This document shows, piece after piece, positions 51,777 through 60,530 of a DNA stretch of 64,000 nt; position 1 is the first letter of the stretch; each line of letters begins with the position of its first letter. The position numbers were made by a program, and so were the translations under genes. This DNA comes from Pseudomonas viridiflava (GTDB lineage: Bacteria > Pseudomonadota > Gammaproteobacteria > Pseudomonadales > Pseudomonadaceae), in contig UVIF01000012.1 in assembly GCA_900596015.1 (NCBI GenBank), forward strand, positions 310,001-374,000, written 5' to 3'. The notes below the pieces were generated by a model, which was not told the DNA's origin, ran no database searches, and was given only the letters and a program-made list of their open reading frames with translations.

Positions 51777-52616
51777 TCAGGTGCTCCAGATCCGTGGCGC
51801 CAGCGCTTCGCGGCCGAGCATGGCCGGGCGCAACAGCGTCCACAGTCCGATCAGCCAGTCACGCGCATGCAGCGCCTCGTCGGCCAGGCAGCGTGCCACC
51901 AGCAACCCGGGCAACTGGCTCAGATCGCCGCGTACGCGCGTCGGCAGTGCCCGGCAGCGTTCAAGCAGGGCCGGGTCGACCTCGCCGGTCACCAGCAAGG
52001 TGGCGAACGCCGGCTTGCCCCCCAACCCTACGGCCGAGTCGAGCAGGCCGTCGTTGCCGATGATGCGTTGGCGTTCATGCCACAGCAGCTCGCCGTCGCG
52101 GCGAATTTCCAGGCGCGACTGAAAATGCCCCTGGTCGAAACGCTCGGCCGCCGCCGGGCGTCCCACGGCGACGATGTCCCAATAGCACAGCCGGGCATCG
52201 CCCTGAAGGTGAATACGGGTATCCAGTTCGGCTTGGGCGGCACTGTAGACGATGGTCTCCTGGGGCAGCCATTCCAGCGTGGCCCCCGCGGCCACATGCA
52301 ATTCGGTGCTTTGATAGGCAGGGCTGTTGGCGCGGTACCACTTTGCCGCGCCGGGCGTGGTCAGTTGCGCCCAGGCGTTGGCATGCACCTGCGCACTGAT
52401 GTCCAGCCGATCGCCCCCGGCGATGCCGCCAGGCGGATGCACGATGATGTGCTGGCACACCTCGGGCCCCTCAGCATAGAGGTGCTTCTGCACCCGCAAT
52501 GGGCCGAAATGGCGGCGCAGGGTCGGGCGCGTGCTGTCGCCGAAGCGCGCGTACCCCAACTCCAGCCGGGCGTGCCAGCTGGGCGTGTAGGGCAGGGAAG
52601 TGACGGGTAGATTCAT
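51777..52616 (-). CDS. ureD: Urease accessory protein UreD
   Basis: A 279-residue scaffold protein (UreH in some species) that binds apo-urease and recruits UreF and UreG. Signature segments are [36 protein letters not shown] and [12 protein letters not shown] chose ATG 52616 ([14 protein letters not shown]); an in-frame ATG three codons upstream is possible. It starts 31 bp after urtE stops, so it belongs to the urt operon. Confidence 0.96.
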   Translation of the reverse strand: MNLPVTSLPYTPSWHARLELGYARFGDSTRPTLRRHFGPLRVQKHLYAEGPEVCQHIIVHPPGGIAGGDRLDISAQVHANAWAQLTTPGAAKWYRANSPAYQSTELHVAAGATLEWLPQETIVYSAAQAELDTRIHLQGDARLCYWDIVAVGRPAAAERFDQGHFQSRLEIRRDGELLWHERQRIIGNDGLLDSAVGLGGKPAFATLLVTGEVDPALLERCRALPTRVRGDLSQLPGLLVARCLADEALHARDWLIGLWTLLRPAMLGREALAPRIWST

Positions 52617-52646
52617 GGCCTTCATTCTTGTTCGGGTCGCGGCAGA

Positions 52647-53345
52647 TTAAATGGTTACCAAGCCGCGTACACCCTCCGATTCCATGTTTTCACCCCGACC
52701 CTGCTGAATGATTTCACCGCGCGACATGACCAGATACTGATCGGCCAGTTCGGCGGCGAAGTCATAGAACTGCTCGACCAGCAATATCGCCATGTCGCCG
52801 CGCGCGGCCAGTTGCTTGATCACGGCACCGATTTCCTTGATCACCGAGGGCTGGATGCCTTCGGTGGGCTCGTCAAGAATGAGCAGCCGCGGCCGGCTGG
52901 CCAGCGCCCGCCCGATCGCCAGTTGCTGCTGTTGGCCGCCAGAGAGGTCGCCACCACGGCGGTGCTTCATCTGCAGCAGCACCGGAAACAGTTCGTAGAT
53001 GAACGCCGGCACTTCGCGAGCCTCACTGCCGGGAAAGCGTGAAAGCCCCATCAGCAGGTTTTCCTCCACCGTCAGGCGACCGAAAATCTCGCGGCCCTGG
53101 GGCACGTAGGCAATGCCGGCATGCACCCGCTGGTGTGGCTTGAAGGCGGTGATCGGCTTGCCTTCCCAGGCCACGCTGCCTTGCTTGGCCGGAATCAGGC
53201 CCATCAGGCACTTGAGCAGGGTGGTCTTGCCGACGCCGTTGCGCCCGAGCAGGCAGGTCACTTCGCCGATGTTCACAGCGAACGACAAGCCGCGCAGGAT
53301 GTGGCTGCCGCCGTAGTATTGGTGAAGCTGGTCGACTTGGAGCAT
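52647..53345 (-). CDS. urtE: Urea ABC transporter ATPase UrtE
   Basis: A 232-residue LivF-like ATPase. It carries Walker A GRNGVGKTT, signature LSGGQQQQLAIGRAL, Walker B LLILDEPTEGIQPSV and the switch LLVEQFYDFA. The EGIQPSVI stretch is typical of UrtE rather than LivF. The order urtABCDE followed directly by urease genes supports urea as substrate. Confidence 0.96.
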   Translation of the reverse strand: MLQVDQLHQYYGGSHILRGLSFAVNIGEVTCLLGRNGVGKTTLLKCLMGLIPAKQGSVAWEGKPITAFKPHQRVHAGIAYVPQGREIFGRLTVEENLLMGLSRFPGSEAREVPAFIYELFPVLLQMKHRRGGDLSGGQQQQLAIGRALASRPRLLILDEPTEGIQPSVIKEIGAVIKQLAARGDMAILLVEQFYDFAAELADQYLVMSRGEIIQQGRGENMESEGVRGLVTI

Positions 53346-53380
53346 GGGGTCTTGTCCTTTTTGTTGCAGTGTCTGGGTAG

Positions 53381-53433
53381 GCCTCTTCGCGGGTAGAACC
53401 CGCTCCCACAGTCCTTTGCCCGCGAAGAAGCCC
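53381..53433. repeat. REP between urtD and urtE
   Basis: GCCTCTTCGCGGGTAGAACC (from 53381) and GCCCGCGAAGAAGCCC (from 53418); a single palindrome in the 94-bp gap inside the operon. Confidence 0.8.
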
Positions 53434-53439
53434 GTGGGG

Positions 53440-54300
53440 TCAACGCCCCAGGTAAACCTCGATCACCCGCTCATCGGCCTGCACCGCCTCGAGCGAACCC
53501 TCGGCCAGCACGCTGCCCTGGTGCAACACCGTCACATGGTCGGCAATCGAGCCGACGAAGCCCATGTCGTGCTCCACCACCATCAATGAATGCTTGCCGG
53601 CCAGGGTCTTGAACAGTTCGGCGGTGAATTCGGTTTCGGCATCGGTCATGCCCGCCACCGGCTCATCGAGCAGCAACAGCTGGGGGTCCTGCATCAGCAG
53701 CATGCCGATTTCCAGAAACTGCTTCTGGCCGTGGGACAGCAGGCCGGCCGGGCGATCGACCGACGCGCTCAGGCGGATCGTCTCCAGGACCTCGGCAATG
53801 CGGTCGCGCTGCTCGCCCGTCAGCCGCGCACGCAGGCTGGCCCAGACCGACTTGTCGGTCTTCTGCGCCAACTCCAGGTTCTCGAACACGCTCAAGGCCT
53901 CGAACACGGTCGGCTTCTGGAACTTGCGGCCGATGCCGGCATGGGCAATCTGCACTTCGCTCATGTGGGTCAGGTCCAGGGTTTCGCCGAACCAGGCCTT
54001 GCCCGTGCTGGGCCGGGTCTTGCCGGTGATCACGTCCATCAGAGTGGTCTTGCCGGCACCGTTGGGGCCGATGATGCAGCGCAGCTCGCCCACGCCGATG
54101 TACAGATTGAGGTCGTTCAACGCCTTGAAACCGTCGAAGCTGACGCTGATGTCTTCCAACGTCAGGATAGTCCCGTGGCGGGTGTTGAGCCCCGGTCCGC
54201 TGGCCTGGCCCAGGCCGATGGCATCGCGGCTGGTCCCAGCGTCGCTGTTGGGATCGAGCACCGGTTCGAGCATGAACTCGGCGGTTGCGGTGATTCTCAT
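53440..54300 (-). CDS. urtD: Urea ABC transporter ATPase UrtD
   Basis: A 286-residue LivG-like ATPase with an N-terminal extension of about 40 residues. It carries Walker A GPNGAGKTT, signature LLSHGQKQFLEIGMLLM, Walker B LLLLDEPVAGMTDAE and switch VVEHDMGFVGSIADHVTVL. The SHGQKQ signature and GMTD are typical of UrtD. Its start overlaps the urtC stop (ATGA). Confidence 0.96.
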   Translation of the reverse strand: MRITATAEFMLEPVLDPNSDAGTSRDAIGLGQASGPGLNTRHGTILTLEDISVSFDGFKALNDLNLYIGVGELRCIIGPNGAGKTTLMDVITGKTRPSTGKAWFGETLDLTHMSEVQIAHAGIGRKFQKPTVFEALSVFENLELAQKTDKSVWASLRARLTGEQRDRIAEVLETIRLSASVDRPAGLLSHGQKQFLEIGMLLMQDPQLLLLDEPVAGMTDAETEFTAELFKTLAGKHSLMVVEHDMGFVGSIADHVTVLHQGSVLAEGSLEAVQADERVIEVYLGR

Positions 54301-55376
54301 TGTTCACCCCTCTTTTTCAGCAGGCCGATCACACCCTTGGGCAGGTACAGGGTCACGATGATGAACAGCGCGCCGAGGAAGAACAGCCAGTATTCAGGAA
54401 ATGCCACGGTGAACCAGCTCTTCATGCCATTGACGATGCCGGCACCCAACAGCGGCCCGATCAGGGTGCCGCGTCCGCCCAGAGCCACCCAGACGGCGGC
54501 TTCGATGGAGTTGGTCGGCGACATCTCGCTGGGGTTGATGATGCCGACCTGCGGCACGTACAGCGCCCCGGCGAGGCCGCACAGCACCGCGCTGAGCACC
54601 CAGACGAACAGCTTGAAACCGCGCGGGTCGTAACCGCAGAACATCAAGCGGTTCTCGGCGTCGCGCAGCGCGGTCAGCACCCTGCCGAACTTGCTGCGGG
54701 CCAGGCGCCAGCCCACATAAAGACTGAGCACCAGCAGCGCCACGGTGAGCAGGAACAGCACGGCACGGGTGCCCTGAGAGGTGATGCTGAAGCCCAGGAT
54801 GCTGCGGAAGTTGGTGAAGCCGTTGTTGCCGCCAAAACCCGTCTCGTTGCGGAAGAACAGCAGCATGCCGGCGAACGTCAGTGCCTGGGTCATGATCGAG
54901 AAGTACACGCCCTTGATCCGCGAACGGAAGGCGAAGAAACCGAACACAAGTGCGAGCAGACCTGGGGCCAGCACCGCCAGGCACATGGCCCAGAGGAAGT
55001 GCTCGGTACCGATCCAGAACCAGGGCAGCTCGGTCCACGAGAGAAACGTCATGAACGCCGGCAAGCCATCGCCGGCCGCCTCACGCATCAGGTACATGCC
55101 CATGGCATAGCCGCCAAGGGCGAAGAACAGCCCGTGGCCCAGCGACAACAGGCCGGCGTAGCCCCAGACCAGGTCCAGCGCCAAAGCGACGATGGCATAG
55201 CAGAGGATCTTGCCGACCAGGGTCAGGGTGTAGGCCGAGACCTGCAAGCCGTTGCTGGCCGGCAGCAGTGACAGCAGCGGCAGGGCGATGAGGATCGACA
55301 GGATCACGACGCCGATGGCGAGGGTCACTTTCGGCCCGGCTTTCTGCGCAGCAGTGAGCATCAATGGCTGGTTCAT
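54297..55376 (-). CDS. urtC: Urea ABC transporter permease UrtC
   Basis: LivM-like permease of 359 residues with about nine or ten membrane spans. Signature segments are LVWGYAGLLSLGHGLFFALGGYAMGMYLM, GYDPRGFKLFVWVLSAVLCGLAGALYVPQVGIINPSEM and AVWVALGGRGTLIGPLLGA. The start ATG shares a base with the urtB stop (TGATG) and the stop overlaps urtD, so the block is translationally coupled. Confidence 0.96.
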   Translation of the reverse strand: MNQPLMLTAAQKAGPKVTLAIGVVILSILIALPLLSLLPASNGLQVSAYTLTLVGKILCYAIVALALDLVWGYAGLLSLGHGLFFALGGYAMGMYLMREAAGDGLPAFMTFLSWTELPWFWIGTEHFLWAMCLAVLAPGLLALVFGFFAFRSRIKGVYFSIMTQALTFAGMLLFFRNETGFGGNNGFTNFRSILGFSITSQGTRAVLFLLTVALLVLSLYVGWRLARSKFGRVLTALRDAENRLMFCGYDPRGFKLFVWVLSAVLCGLAGALYVPQVGIINPSEMSPTNSIEAAVWVALGGRGTLIGPLLGAGIVNGMKSWFTVAFPEYWLFFLGALFIIVTLYLPKGVIGLLKKRGEQ

Positions 55377-56941
55377 CAGTCGATCACCCGTCCTTTCAGT
55401 GCGAAGAGGCCTTGCGGACGTTTCTGGATGAACAGAATGATCAGCGCGAGGATCAGGATCTTGCCGAGCACCGCACCGATCTGCGGTTCCAGGATCTTGT
55501 TGGCGATGCCCAGGCCGAATGCGGCGGACACGCTACCGGCCAGTTGGCCGACGCCGCCGAGCACCACCACCAGAAACGAGTCGATGATGTAGCTTTGCCC
55601 CAGGTCGGGGCCGACGTTGCCGATCTGGCTCAGGGCCACACCACCCAGGCCGGCGATGCCCGAGCCCAGGCCGAAGGCGAGCATGTCGACCCGGCCGGTG
55701 GGCACACCGCAGCAGGCGGCCATGTTGCGATTCTGGGTCACGGCGCGCACGTTCAGGCCCAGGCGGGTTTTGTTCAGCAGCAGCCAGGTCAGCACCACCA
55801 CGGACAGGGCGAAAGCGATGATGACGATGCGGTTGTACGGCAGCACCAGGTTGGGCAGCACCTGCCAGCCGCCAGAGAGCCAGGCCGGGTTGGCCACTTC
55901 TACGTTCTGCGCACCGAAGATCAGGCGAATCGCCTGGATCAGCATCAGGCTGATGCCCCAGGTCGCCAGCAGGGTTTCCAATGGGCGTCCGTACAGGTGG
56001 CGGATGACGGTGCGTTCCAACGCCATGCCGATCACAGCGGTGACGAAGAAGGCTACGGGCAGGGCGATCAGCGGGTAGTACTCGATGGCGCCCGGCGCCA
56101 GGCGCTGGACCAGCATCTGCACGACGTAGGTGGAGTAGGCGCCAAGCATGAGCATCTCGCCGTGGGCCATGTTTATCACGCCAAGCAGGCCGAAGGTGAT
56201 CGCCAGGCCCAGGGCGGCCAGCAGCAGGATCGAACCCAAAGACATGCCGCTGAAGGCCTGGCCCAGGATGTCGCCGATCATCAGCTTGCGCTTCACTTGA
56301 ACCAGGCTGGTCTCGGCAGCGGTGCGCACGGCGGCATCCGTCTCGACACCGGGCGCCAGCAGATTTTCCAGGCGGGTACGCGCCAGTGGCTCGCCGGTTT
56401 CACCCAGCAGGCGTACTGCAGCCAGGCGCACGGTGGGTTCGGGATCGACCAGTTGCAGATTGGCCAAGGCCAGGGTCAAGGCGGTTTTCACCGTTTGGTC
56501 CTGTTCACCGGCGGTCTGCCGGTCGAGCAAGGGCAGCTGATTGGGCTGCGCCGAGCGTTGCAGTTGCTGCGCGGCGGCCAAGCGCACCTGAGCGTCGGTG
56601 CTCAGCAGTTGGTGGCTGGCCAGGGCGGTTTCCACCAGGCCGCGCAGGCGGTTGTTCAGGCGCAACTTGCGCAGCGGTTCCACGGCTGCGGCGGTGCCGT
56701 CGGCCGCTGTCATCTGGCCATTGGTTTCGATGAACGGTTTTTTCTCGGCATCGGCTGCAACCCGGCCTTCCTGCAAAGCGTCGAGCAGTTCGAGCCGTGC
56801 CGGATCGGGCTGTGCGGCCCAGGCCTCCAGCAGGCGGACCTGCTCGGCAGACGAGGCGCCGGTAAAATCACTGGCGTCGTTGGCGCTGGCAATCAGTGGC
56901 AGCAGCAGGACGACAGTGACGAGGAATTTGATGAGGGACAT
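55376..56941 (-). CDS. urtB: Urea ABC transporter permease UrtB with long periplasmic N-terminal extension
   Basis: A 521-residue permease. A signal-like N-terminus (1-20) is followed by about 200 residues of soluble helical sequence with HEAT-like repetition (PEPTVRLAAVRLLGETGEPLAR, DAQVRLAAAQQLQRSAQ). The LivH-like permease core starts near 225 (FGLLGVINMAHGEMLMLGAYSTYVVQ). The extension is usual for proteobacterial UrtB and absent from LivH; its role is unknown. It lies 327 bp downstream of urtA across a tandem REP array. Confidence 0.95.
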   Translation of the reverse strand: MSLIKFLVTVVLLLPLIASANDASDFTGASSAEQVRLLEAWAAQPDPARLELLDALQEGRVAADAEKKPFIETNGQMTAADGTAAAVEPLRKLRLNNRLRGLVETALASHQLLSTDAQVRLAAAQQLQRSAQPNQLPLLDRQTAGEQDQTVKTALTLALANLQLVDPEPTVRLAAVRLLGETGEPLARTRLENLLAPGVETDAAVRTAAETSLVQVKRKLMIGDILGQAFSGMSLGSILLLAALGLAITFGLLGVINMAHGEMLMLGAYSTYVVQMLVQRLAPGAIEYYPLIALPVAFFVTAVIGMALERTVIRHLYGRPLETLLATWGISLMLIQAIRLIFGAQNVEVANPAWLSGGWQVLPNLVLPYNRIVIIAFALSVVVLTWLLLNKTRLGLNVRAVTQNRNMAACCGVPTGRVDMLAFGLGSGIAGLGGVALSQIGNVGPDLGQSYIIDSFLVVVLGGVGQLAGSVSAAFGLGIANKILEPQIGAVLGKILILALIILFIQKRPQGLFALKGRVID

Positions 56942-56975
56942 GGCAAGTCCTTTGAATTGAAGGCAACACCCGCCC

Positions 56976-57265
56976 CCTCGTGGGAGCGGTCATCGGCCGC
57001 GAAAAAAAACGCTGCGGTCTATCAGCTGCACCGCGAAAGCCCTTCGCGGCCATAGACCGCTCCTACAGAAAACTCGCGGTCCACCGTAGGAGCGGTCATC
57101 GGCCGCGAAGGGAGCGCTGCGGTCTACCAGACGCACCGCGCCGCCCCTTCGCGGCCATAGACCGCTCCTACAGAAAACTCGCGGTCCACCGTAGGAGCGG
57201 TCATCGGCCGCGAAGAGAGCGCTGCGGTCTACCAGACGCACCGCGCCGCCCCTTCGCGGCCACGT
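56976..57265. repeat. Tandem BIME array (about 2.8 units of 105-106 bp) between urtA and urtB
   Basis: Units start at 56980, 57086 and 57191. Each contains GGAGCGGTCATCGGCCGCGA and the inverted TTCGCGGCCATAGACCGCTC. The third unit stops at about 57265. It fills the 327-bp gap inside the urt operon; no other feature is seen there. Confidence 0.9.
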
Positions 57266-57268
57266 GGA

Positions 57269-58534
57269 TCAGTTGCTCTTCACCGCATGATCCGGCTTCT
57301 TGTCGTTGCCAGGAATGTACGGGCTCCATGGCTGGGCGCGGATCGGCTCCTTGGTCTGCCACACCACGTTGAACTGACCGTTGTCCTCGATCTCGCCGAT
57401 CATCACCGGTTTGTGCAAGTGGTGGTTGGTCTTGTCCATGGTCAGGGTGTAACCCGACGGCGCGGCGAAGGTCTGCCCGGCCATGGCCTCACGCACCTTG
57501 TCGACGTCGGTGGACTTGGCCTGGTTGGCAGCCTGCGCCCACATGTTGATGCCCACGTAGGTCGCTTCCATCGGGTCATTGGTGACCACGGTGCCCGCAT
57601 TCGGCAGGTTCTTGGCCTTGGCATAGGCTTTCCAGTCAGCAACGAACTTGGTGTTTTCCTTGTTCTCCACCGACTGGAAGTAGTTCCACGCCGCCAGGTT
57701 GCCCACCAGCGGCTTGGTGTCGATGCCGCGCAGTTCTTCTTCGCCCACCGAGAACGCCACCACCGGTACGTCGGTGGCCTTCAGGCCCTGGTTGGCCAGC
57801 TCCTTGTAGAACGGCACGTTGGAGTCGCCGTTGACGGTGGAGATGACCGCAGTCTTGCCGCCAGCGGAGAATTTCTTGATGTTGGAAACGATGGTCTGGT
57901 AGTCCGAGTGACCGAACGGGGTGTAGACCTCTTCGATGTCCTTGTCGGCCACGCCCTTGGAGTGCAGGAAGGCGCGCAGAATCTTGTTGGTGGTGCGTGG
58001 ATAGACGTAATCGGTGCCCAGCAGGAAGTAGCGCTTGGCCGCGCCGCCGTCTTCGCTCATCAGGTATTCGACCGCCGGGATCGCCTGCTGGTTGGGCGCG
58101 GCACCGGTGTAGAACACGTTCGGCGACATCTCTTCACCCTCGTACTGCACCGGGTAGAAGAGCAGGCCGTTGAGTTCTTCGAAGACCGGCAGCACCGACT
58201 TGCGTGACACCGACGTCCAGCAGCCAAAGACCACCGCCACCTTGTCCTGGGTGATCAACTGGCGGGCCTTCTCGGCAAACAACGGCCAGTTGGACGCCGG
58301 GTCCACCACCACCGCCTCGAGCATCTTGCCATTGACGCCACCCTTGGCGTTGATCTGGTCGATGGTCATCAAGGCCATGTCTTTCAGCGAAGTCTCCGAG
58401 ATGGCCATGGTGCCGGACAACGAGTGCAGGATGCCGACCTTGATGGTCTCGGCAGCCTGGATCGTCCAGGACAAGCCCATGGCAGCGATCGATGCGGAAA
58501 GGGTGAACGCCTTGATCAAGCTGCGACGCTTCAT
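57269..58534 (-). CDS. urtA: Urea ABC transporter substrate-binding protein UrtA
   Basis: Periplasmic urea/short-amide receptor of 421 residues from ATG 58534. The N-terminus MKRRSLIKAFTLSAS carries a twin-arginine-like motif, so Tat export is possible, with cleavage near IQA-AE. The mature protein begins TIKVGILHSLSGTMAISETSLKD and contains FGCWTSVSRKSVLPVFE and YVGINMWAQA, typical of UrtA. It is the first gene of the urt-ure operon, behind a sigma-54-like promoter 65 bp upstream of the ATG. Confidence 0.96.
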   Translation of the reverse strand: MKRRSLIKAFTLSASIAAMGLSWTIQAAETIKVGILHSLSGTMAISETSLKDMALMTIDQINAKGGVNGKMLEAVVVDPASNWPLFAEKARQLITQDKVAVVFGCWTSVSRKSVLPVFEELNGLLFYPVQYEGEEMSPNVFYTGAAPNQQAIPAVEYLMSEDGGAAKRYFLLGTDYVYPRTTNKILRAFLHSKGVADKDIEEVYTPFGHSDYQTIVSNIKKFSAGGKTAVISTVNGDSNVPFYKELANQGLKATDVPVVAFSVGEEELRGIDTKPLVGNLAAWNYFQSVENKENTKFVADWKAYAKAKNLPNAGTVVTNDPMEATYVGINMWAQAANQAKSTDVDKVREAMAGQTFAAPSGYTLTMDKTNHHLHKPVMIGEIEDNGQFNVVWQTKEPIRAQPWSPYIPGNDKKPDHAVKSN

Positions 58535-58598
58535 TGTGCAATCTCCATGTACGGAATGTCGTTCCGGTGCGGCAGGTGGGGACTTCTCGCTGGAGTAT

Positions 58599-58614
58599 TG
58601 CAAGCGGTGTGCCG
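58599..58614 (-). promoter_or_regulatory. Sigma-54 promoter of the urt-ure operon
   Basis: Minus strand CGGCACACCGCTTGCA: GGCAC and TTGCA elements with exactly 10 bp between GG and GC. It differs from TGGCACG-N4-TTGCW at two positions. Confidence 0.7.
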
Positions 58615-58668
58615 GAGTCGCACAGGGGCGCAATACGTGCCGGTTAAGGTCAGGCAACGCGGTGCGGC

Positions 58669-58683
58669 GCACCGTGCTGGTGC
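58669..58683 (-). promoter_or_regulatory. NtrC-like palindrome upstream of urtA
   Basis: GCACC-GTGCT-GGTGC, the exact core of TGCACC-N5-GGTGCA. It is centred about 88 bp upstream of the predicted transcription start. Additional GGTGC half-sites occur at 58661-58665, 58698-58702 and 58721-58725. Confidence 0.6.
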
Positions 58684-58754
58684 TCGACTGGCAGGATGGT
58701 GCGCAGCGTTGAGTGGTATTGGTGCGCCGGACTATGTGCGCGATCCATCAGGCA

Positions 58755-58922
58755 GATCGCGTGCACCGCCGACGCGGCTTGCGCCGCTGCTACGGGATCG
58801 CGTGCACCGCCGACGCGGCTGGCGCCGCTGCTACAGGATCGTGTGCACCGCCGACGCGGCTTGCGCCGCCGCTGCGGGGACCGCGAATCCTCTGTAGCAG
58901 CGGTGCAAGCCGCGTCCGGTCG
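58755..58922. repeat. Three 41-bp REP-containing tandem units plus inverted copy
   Basis: Units start at 58755, 58796 and 58837 (GATCGCGTGCACCGCCGACG...GCCGCTGCTAC). An inverted copy CTGTAGCAGCGGTGCAAGCC follows from 58891. It occupies the gap between the urt promoter region and the PepSY gene 3' end. Confidence 0.9.
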
Positions 58923-58945
58923 CACCACAGATACACCTGGATGAC

Positions 58946-60307
58946 TCAGATCGCTTCGATCGACGGCCGCAGGCGGACCACCATCTGGTCCACGGCCCAG
59001 ATCAGCAACAGCGACACACCCACCAGCGGAAACAGCACGCCCACCGCAATCATCACCCCGACCGCCACCTTCCATCGCGGCAGATCGTGGCGCAGCGGCG
59101 GTACCCCAAGCTTCCCCTGAGGCCGGCGCTTCCACCAGATCACCAGGCCGCTGACCGAGCTGAGCAGGATCATCAGGCAGATCAGCAGCACGATGATCTG
59201 ATTGACCGGCCCGAACATCTTGCCCTCGTGCAGCATCACGCCGGTTTCGGTAGCTCGGGCGACCAGGCCGTAATGTTCCCAGCGCACGTCGGCCAGAACC
59301 CGACCGCTGTACTGATCGATGTGCAGGGTCGCGTCGTTGCGCGGATCGTCGGCGAAGACCGCTACGGTGAACACGCCGCTCGCGGTGCTCGGCAGGGTAA
59401 TGCTGTAGCCGGGCTCCACCTGCAAACGTGCGGCGGTGTCGACCACGCTCTGCAGGCTGATCTGTGGCGCCGCCGGGGCCTGCGCGTGCTCGCCATGGGC
59501 CATGTGTTCGGCGTGCGCGCCGCCGGACTGCGGCATCGGTGTGTGTTCCATGGCCCATGGCACAGTCTGCCGGTGGGCCTGGTTGAGCCTGCCGGCCTGC
59601 TCATCGGAGGTGGGCATGTCGTTCCACATGGCGGCGGGAAACTGGTTCCACAGCTGGGCATATTGCTTGCCCCAGAAACCTGTCCAGGTCATGCCGCTGA
59701 GCAGCATGACCAGCAGCAACGCCGCGCCCCAGAAACCCACCGCCGCATGGACGTCGCGCCACAACGCTCGACCACGGCTGCGCCAGCGCGGCCAGAGCAC
59801 GCCGCTGGCTGCCGTGCCGCGCGGCCACCACAGGTACAGGCCAGAGATCACCAACACGATGCCCCAGCCGGCGGCCAGCTCGATCAGCCGGTCGCCGAGG
59901 GTGCCGATCATCAGCTCACCGTGCAACGCCCGCGCCACAGCCTGCAGGTTCCACTTGGCATCCTGCTCGCCCAGCAACTCGCCGGTATAGGGGTTGACGA
60001 ACACATTCAGTTCGCGGCCATCGGCATGCACCACGAACTGGGCACTGCGCTCGGCGGCGCTGGGCGGCAGGTACTGGCCGATGGCGCCACGGGGGTAGGC
60101 ATTGTGGGTTCGCAACAGCAACTCATCGGCGCTCAGGCGCTGTTCGGCCACCGGCACCGTGAGCAGGTCGCGGTACATCCAGGGGTCCAGCTGGGGCTTG
60201 AACAGGTAGATGATTCCGGTCAGCGCCAGCAGGATCATGAACGGCGCGACGAACAGCCCGGCGTAGAAATGCCAACGCCAGGCAAGGTTGTAGAAAGAGG
60301 TTTTCAT
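58946..60307 (-). CDS. PepSY-domain membrane protein
   Basis: A 453-residue protein of the PepSY-associated TM family (PiuB/iron- or copper-associated). The first membrane helix is WRWHFYAGLFVAPFMILLALTG, followed by a PepSY-like periplasmic domain, then WGIVLVISGLYLWWPRG. DVHAAVGFWGAALLLVMLLSGM, a His/Met-rich loop (PMPQSGGAHAEHMAHGEH) and two C-terminal spans follow. The histidines in the spans suggest haem or metal handling. ATG 60307 is chosen for the family start; the frame upstream covers a REP. Clustered with DUF2946 and PCu(A)C genes. Confidence 0.87.
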   Translation of the reverse strand: MKTSFYNLAWRWHFYAGLFVAPFMILLALTGIIYLFKPQLDPWMYRDLLTVPVAEQRLSADELLLRTHNAYPRGAIGQYLPPSAAERSAQFVVHADGRELNVFVNPYTGELLGEQDAKWNLQAVARALHGELMIGTLGDRLIELAAGWGIVLVISGLYLWWPRGTAASGVLWPRWRSRGRALWRDVHAAVGFWGAALLLVMLLSGMTWTGFWGKQYAQLWNQFPAAMWNDMPTSDEQAGRLNQAHRQTVPWAMEHTPMPQSGGAHAEHMAHGEHAQAPAAPQISLQSVVDTAARLQVEPGYSITLPSTASGVFTVAVFADDPRNDATLHIDQYSGRVLADVRWEHYGLVARATETGVMLHEGKMFGPVNQIIVLLICLMILLSSVSGLVIWWKRRPQGKLGVPPLRHDLPRWKVAVGVMIAVGVLFPLVGVSLLLIWAVDQMVVRLRPSIEAI

Positions 60308-60382
60308 GGCAAGACGTGTTCCGACTTTTCGTGTTCTCGACAGTGACCCATGCGCTGCCCGTCCCCTTCCACAGGTCAACCA

Positions 60383-60486
60383 TGCTCCCGCGTGGGAGCG
60401 AGCCTGACCTGCGAAGACATTCGCAGGACCAGCCACGCCCACTGTGGGAGCGAGGCGGGCGGCGAGCCATCTACCCGCGAAGAGGC
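60383..60486. repeat. REP cluster upstream of the PepSY gene
   Basis: CCCGCGTGGGAGCGAGCCTG and CACTGTGGGAGCGAGGCGGG with the partial inverted copy CTACCCGCGAAGAGGCCCGC. Imperfect, more diverged than the other arrays. Confidence 0.65.
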
Positions 60487-60530
60487 CCGCGTTGACAGCG
60501 CATAAGCTTATGTAGGTCTGGTCTTGAAGC

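Noticed and set aside
55364..57055. 563-codon plus-strand frame over urtB
   Set aside because: Shadow of urtB and of the REP array; Gln/His-rich low-complexity translation with no start signal.
56980..57372. 130-codon repeat-containing frame between urtA and urtB
   Set aside because: It is a translation of the REP array; repeated motifs come from the DNA tandem, not from a protein repeat under selection.
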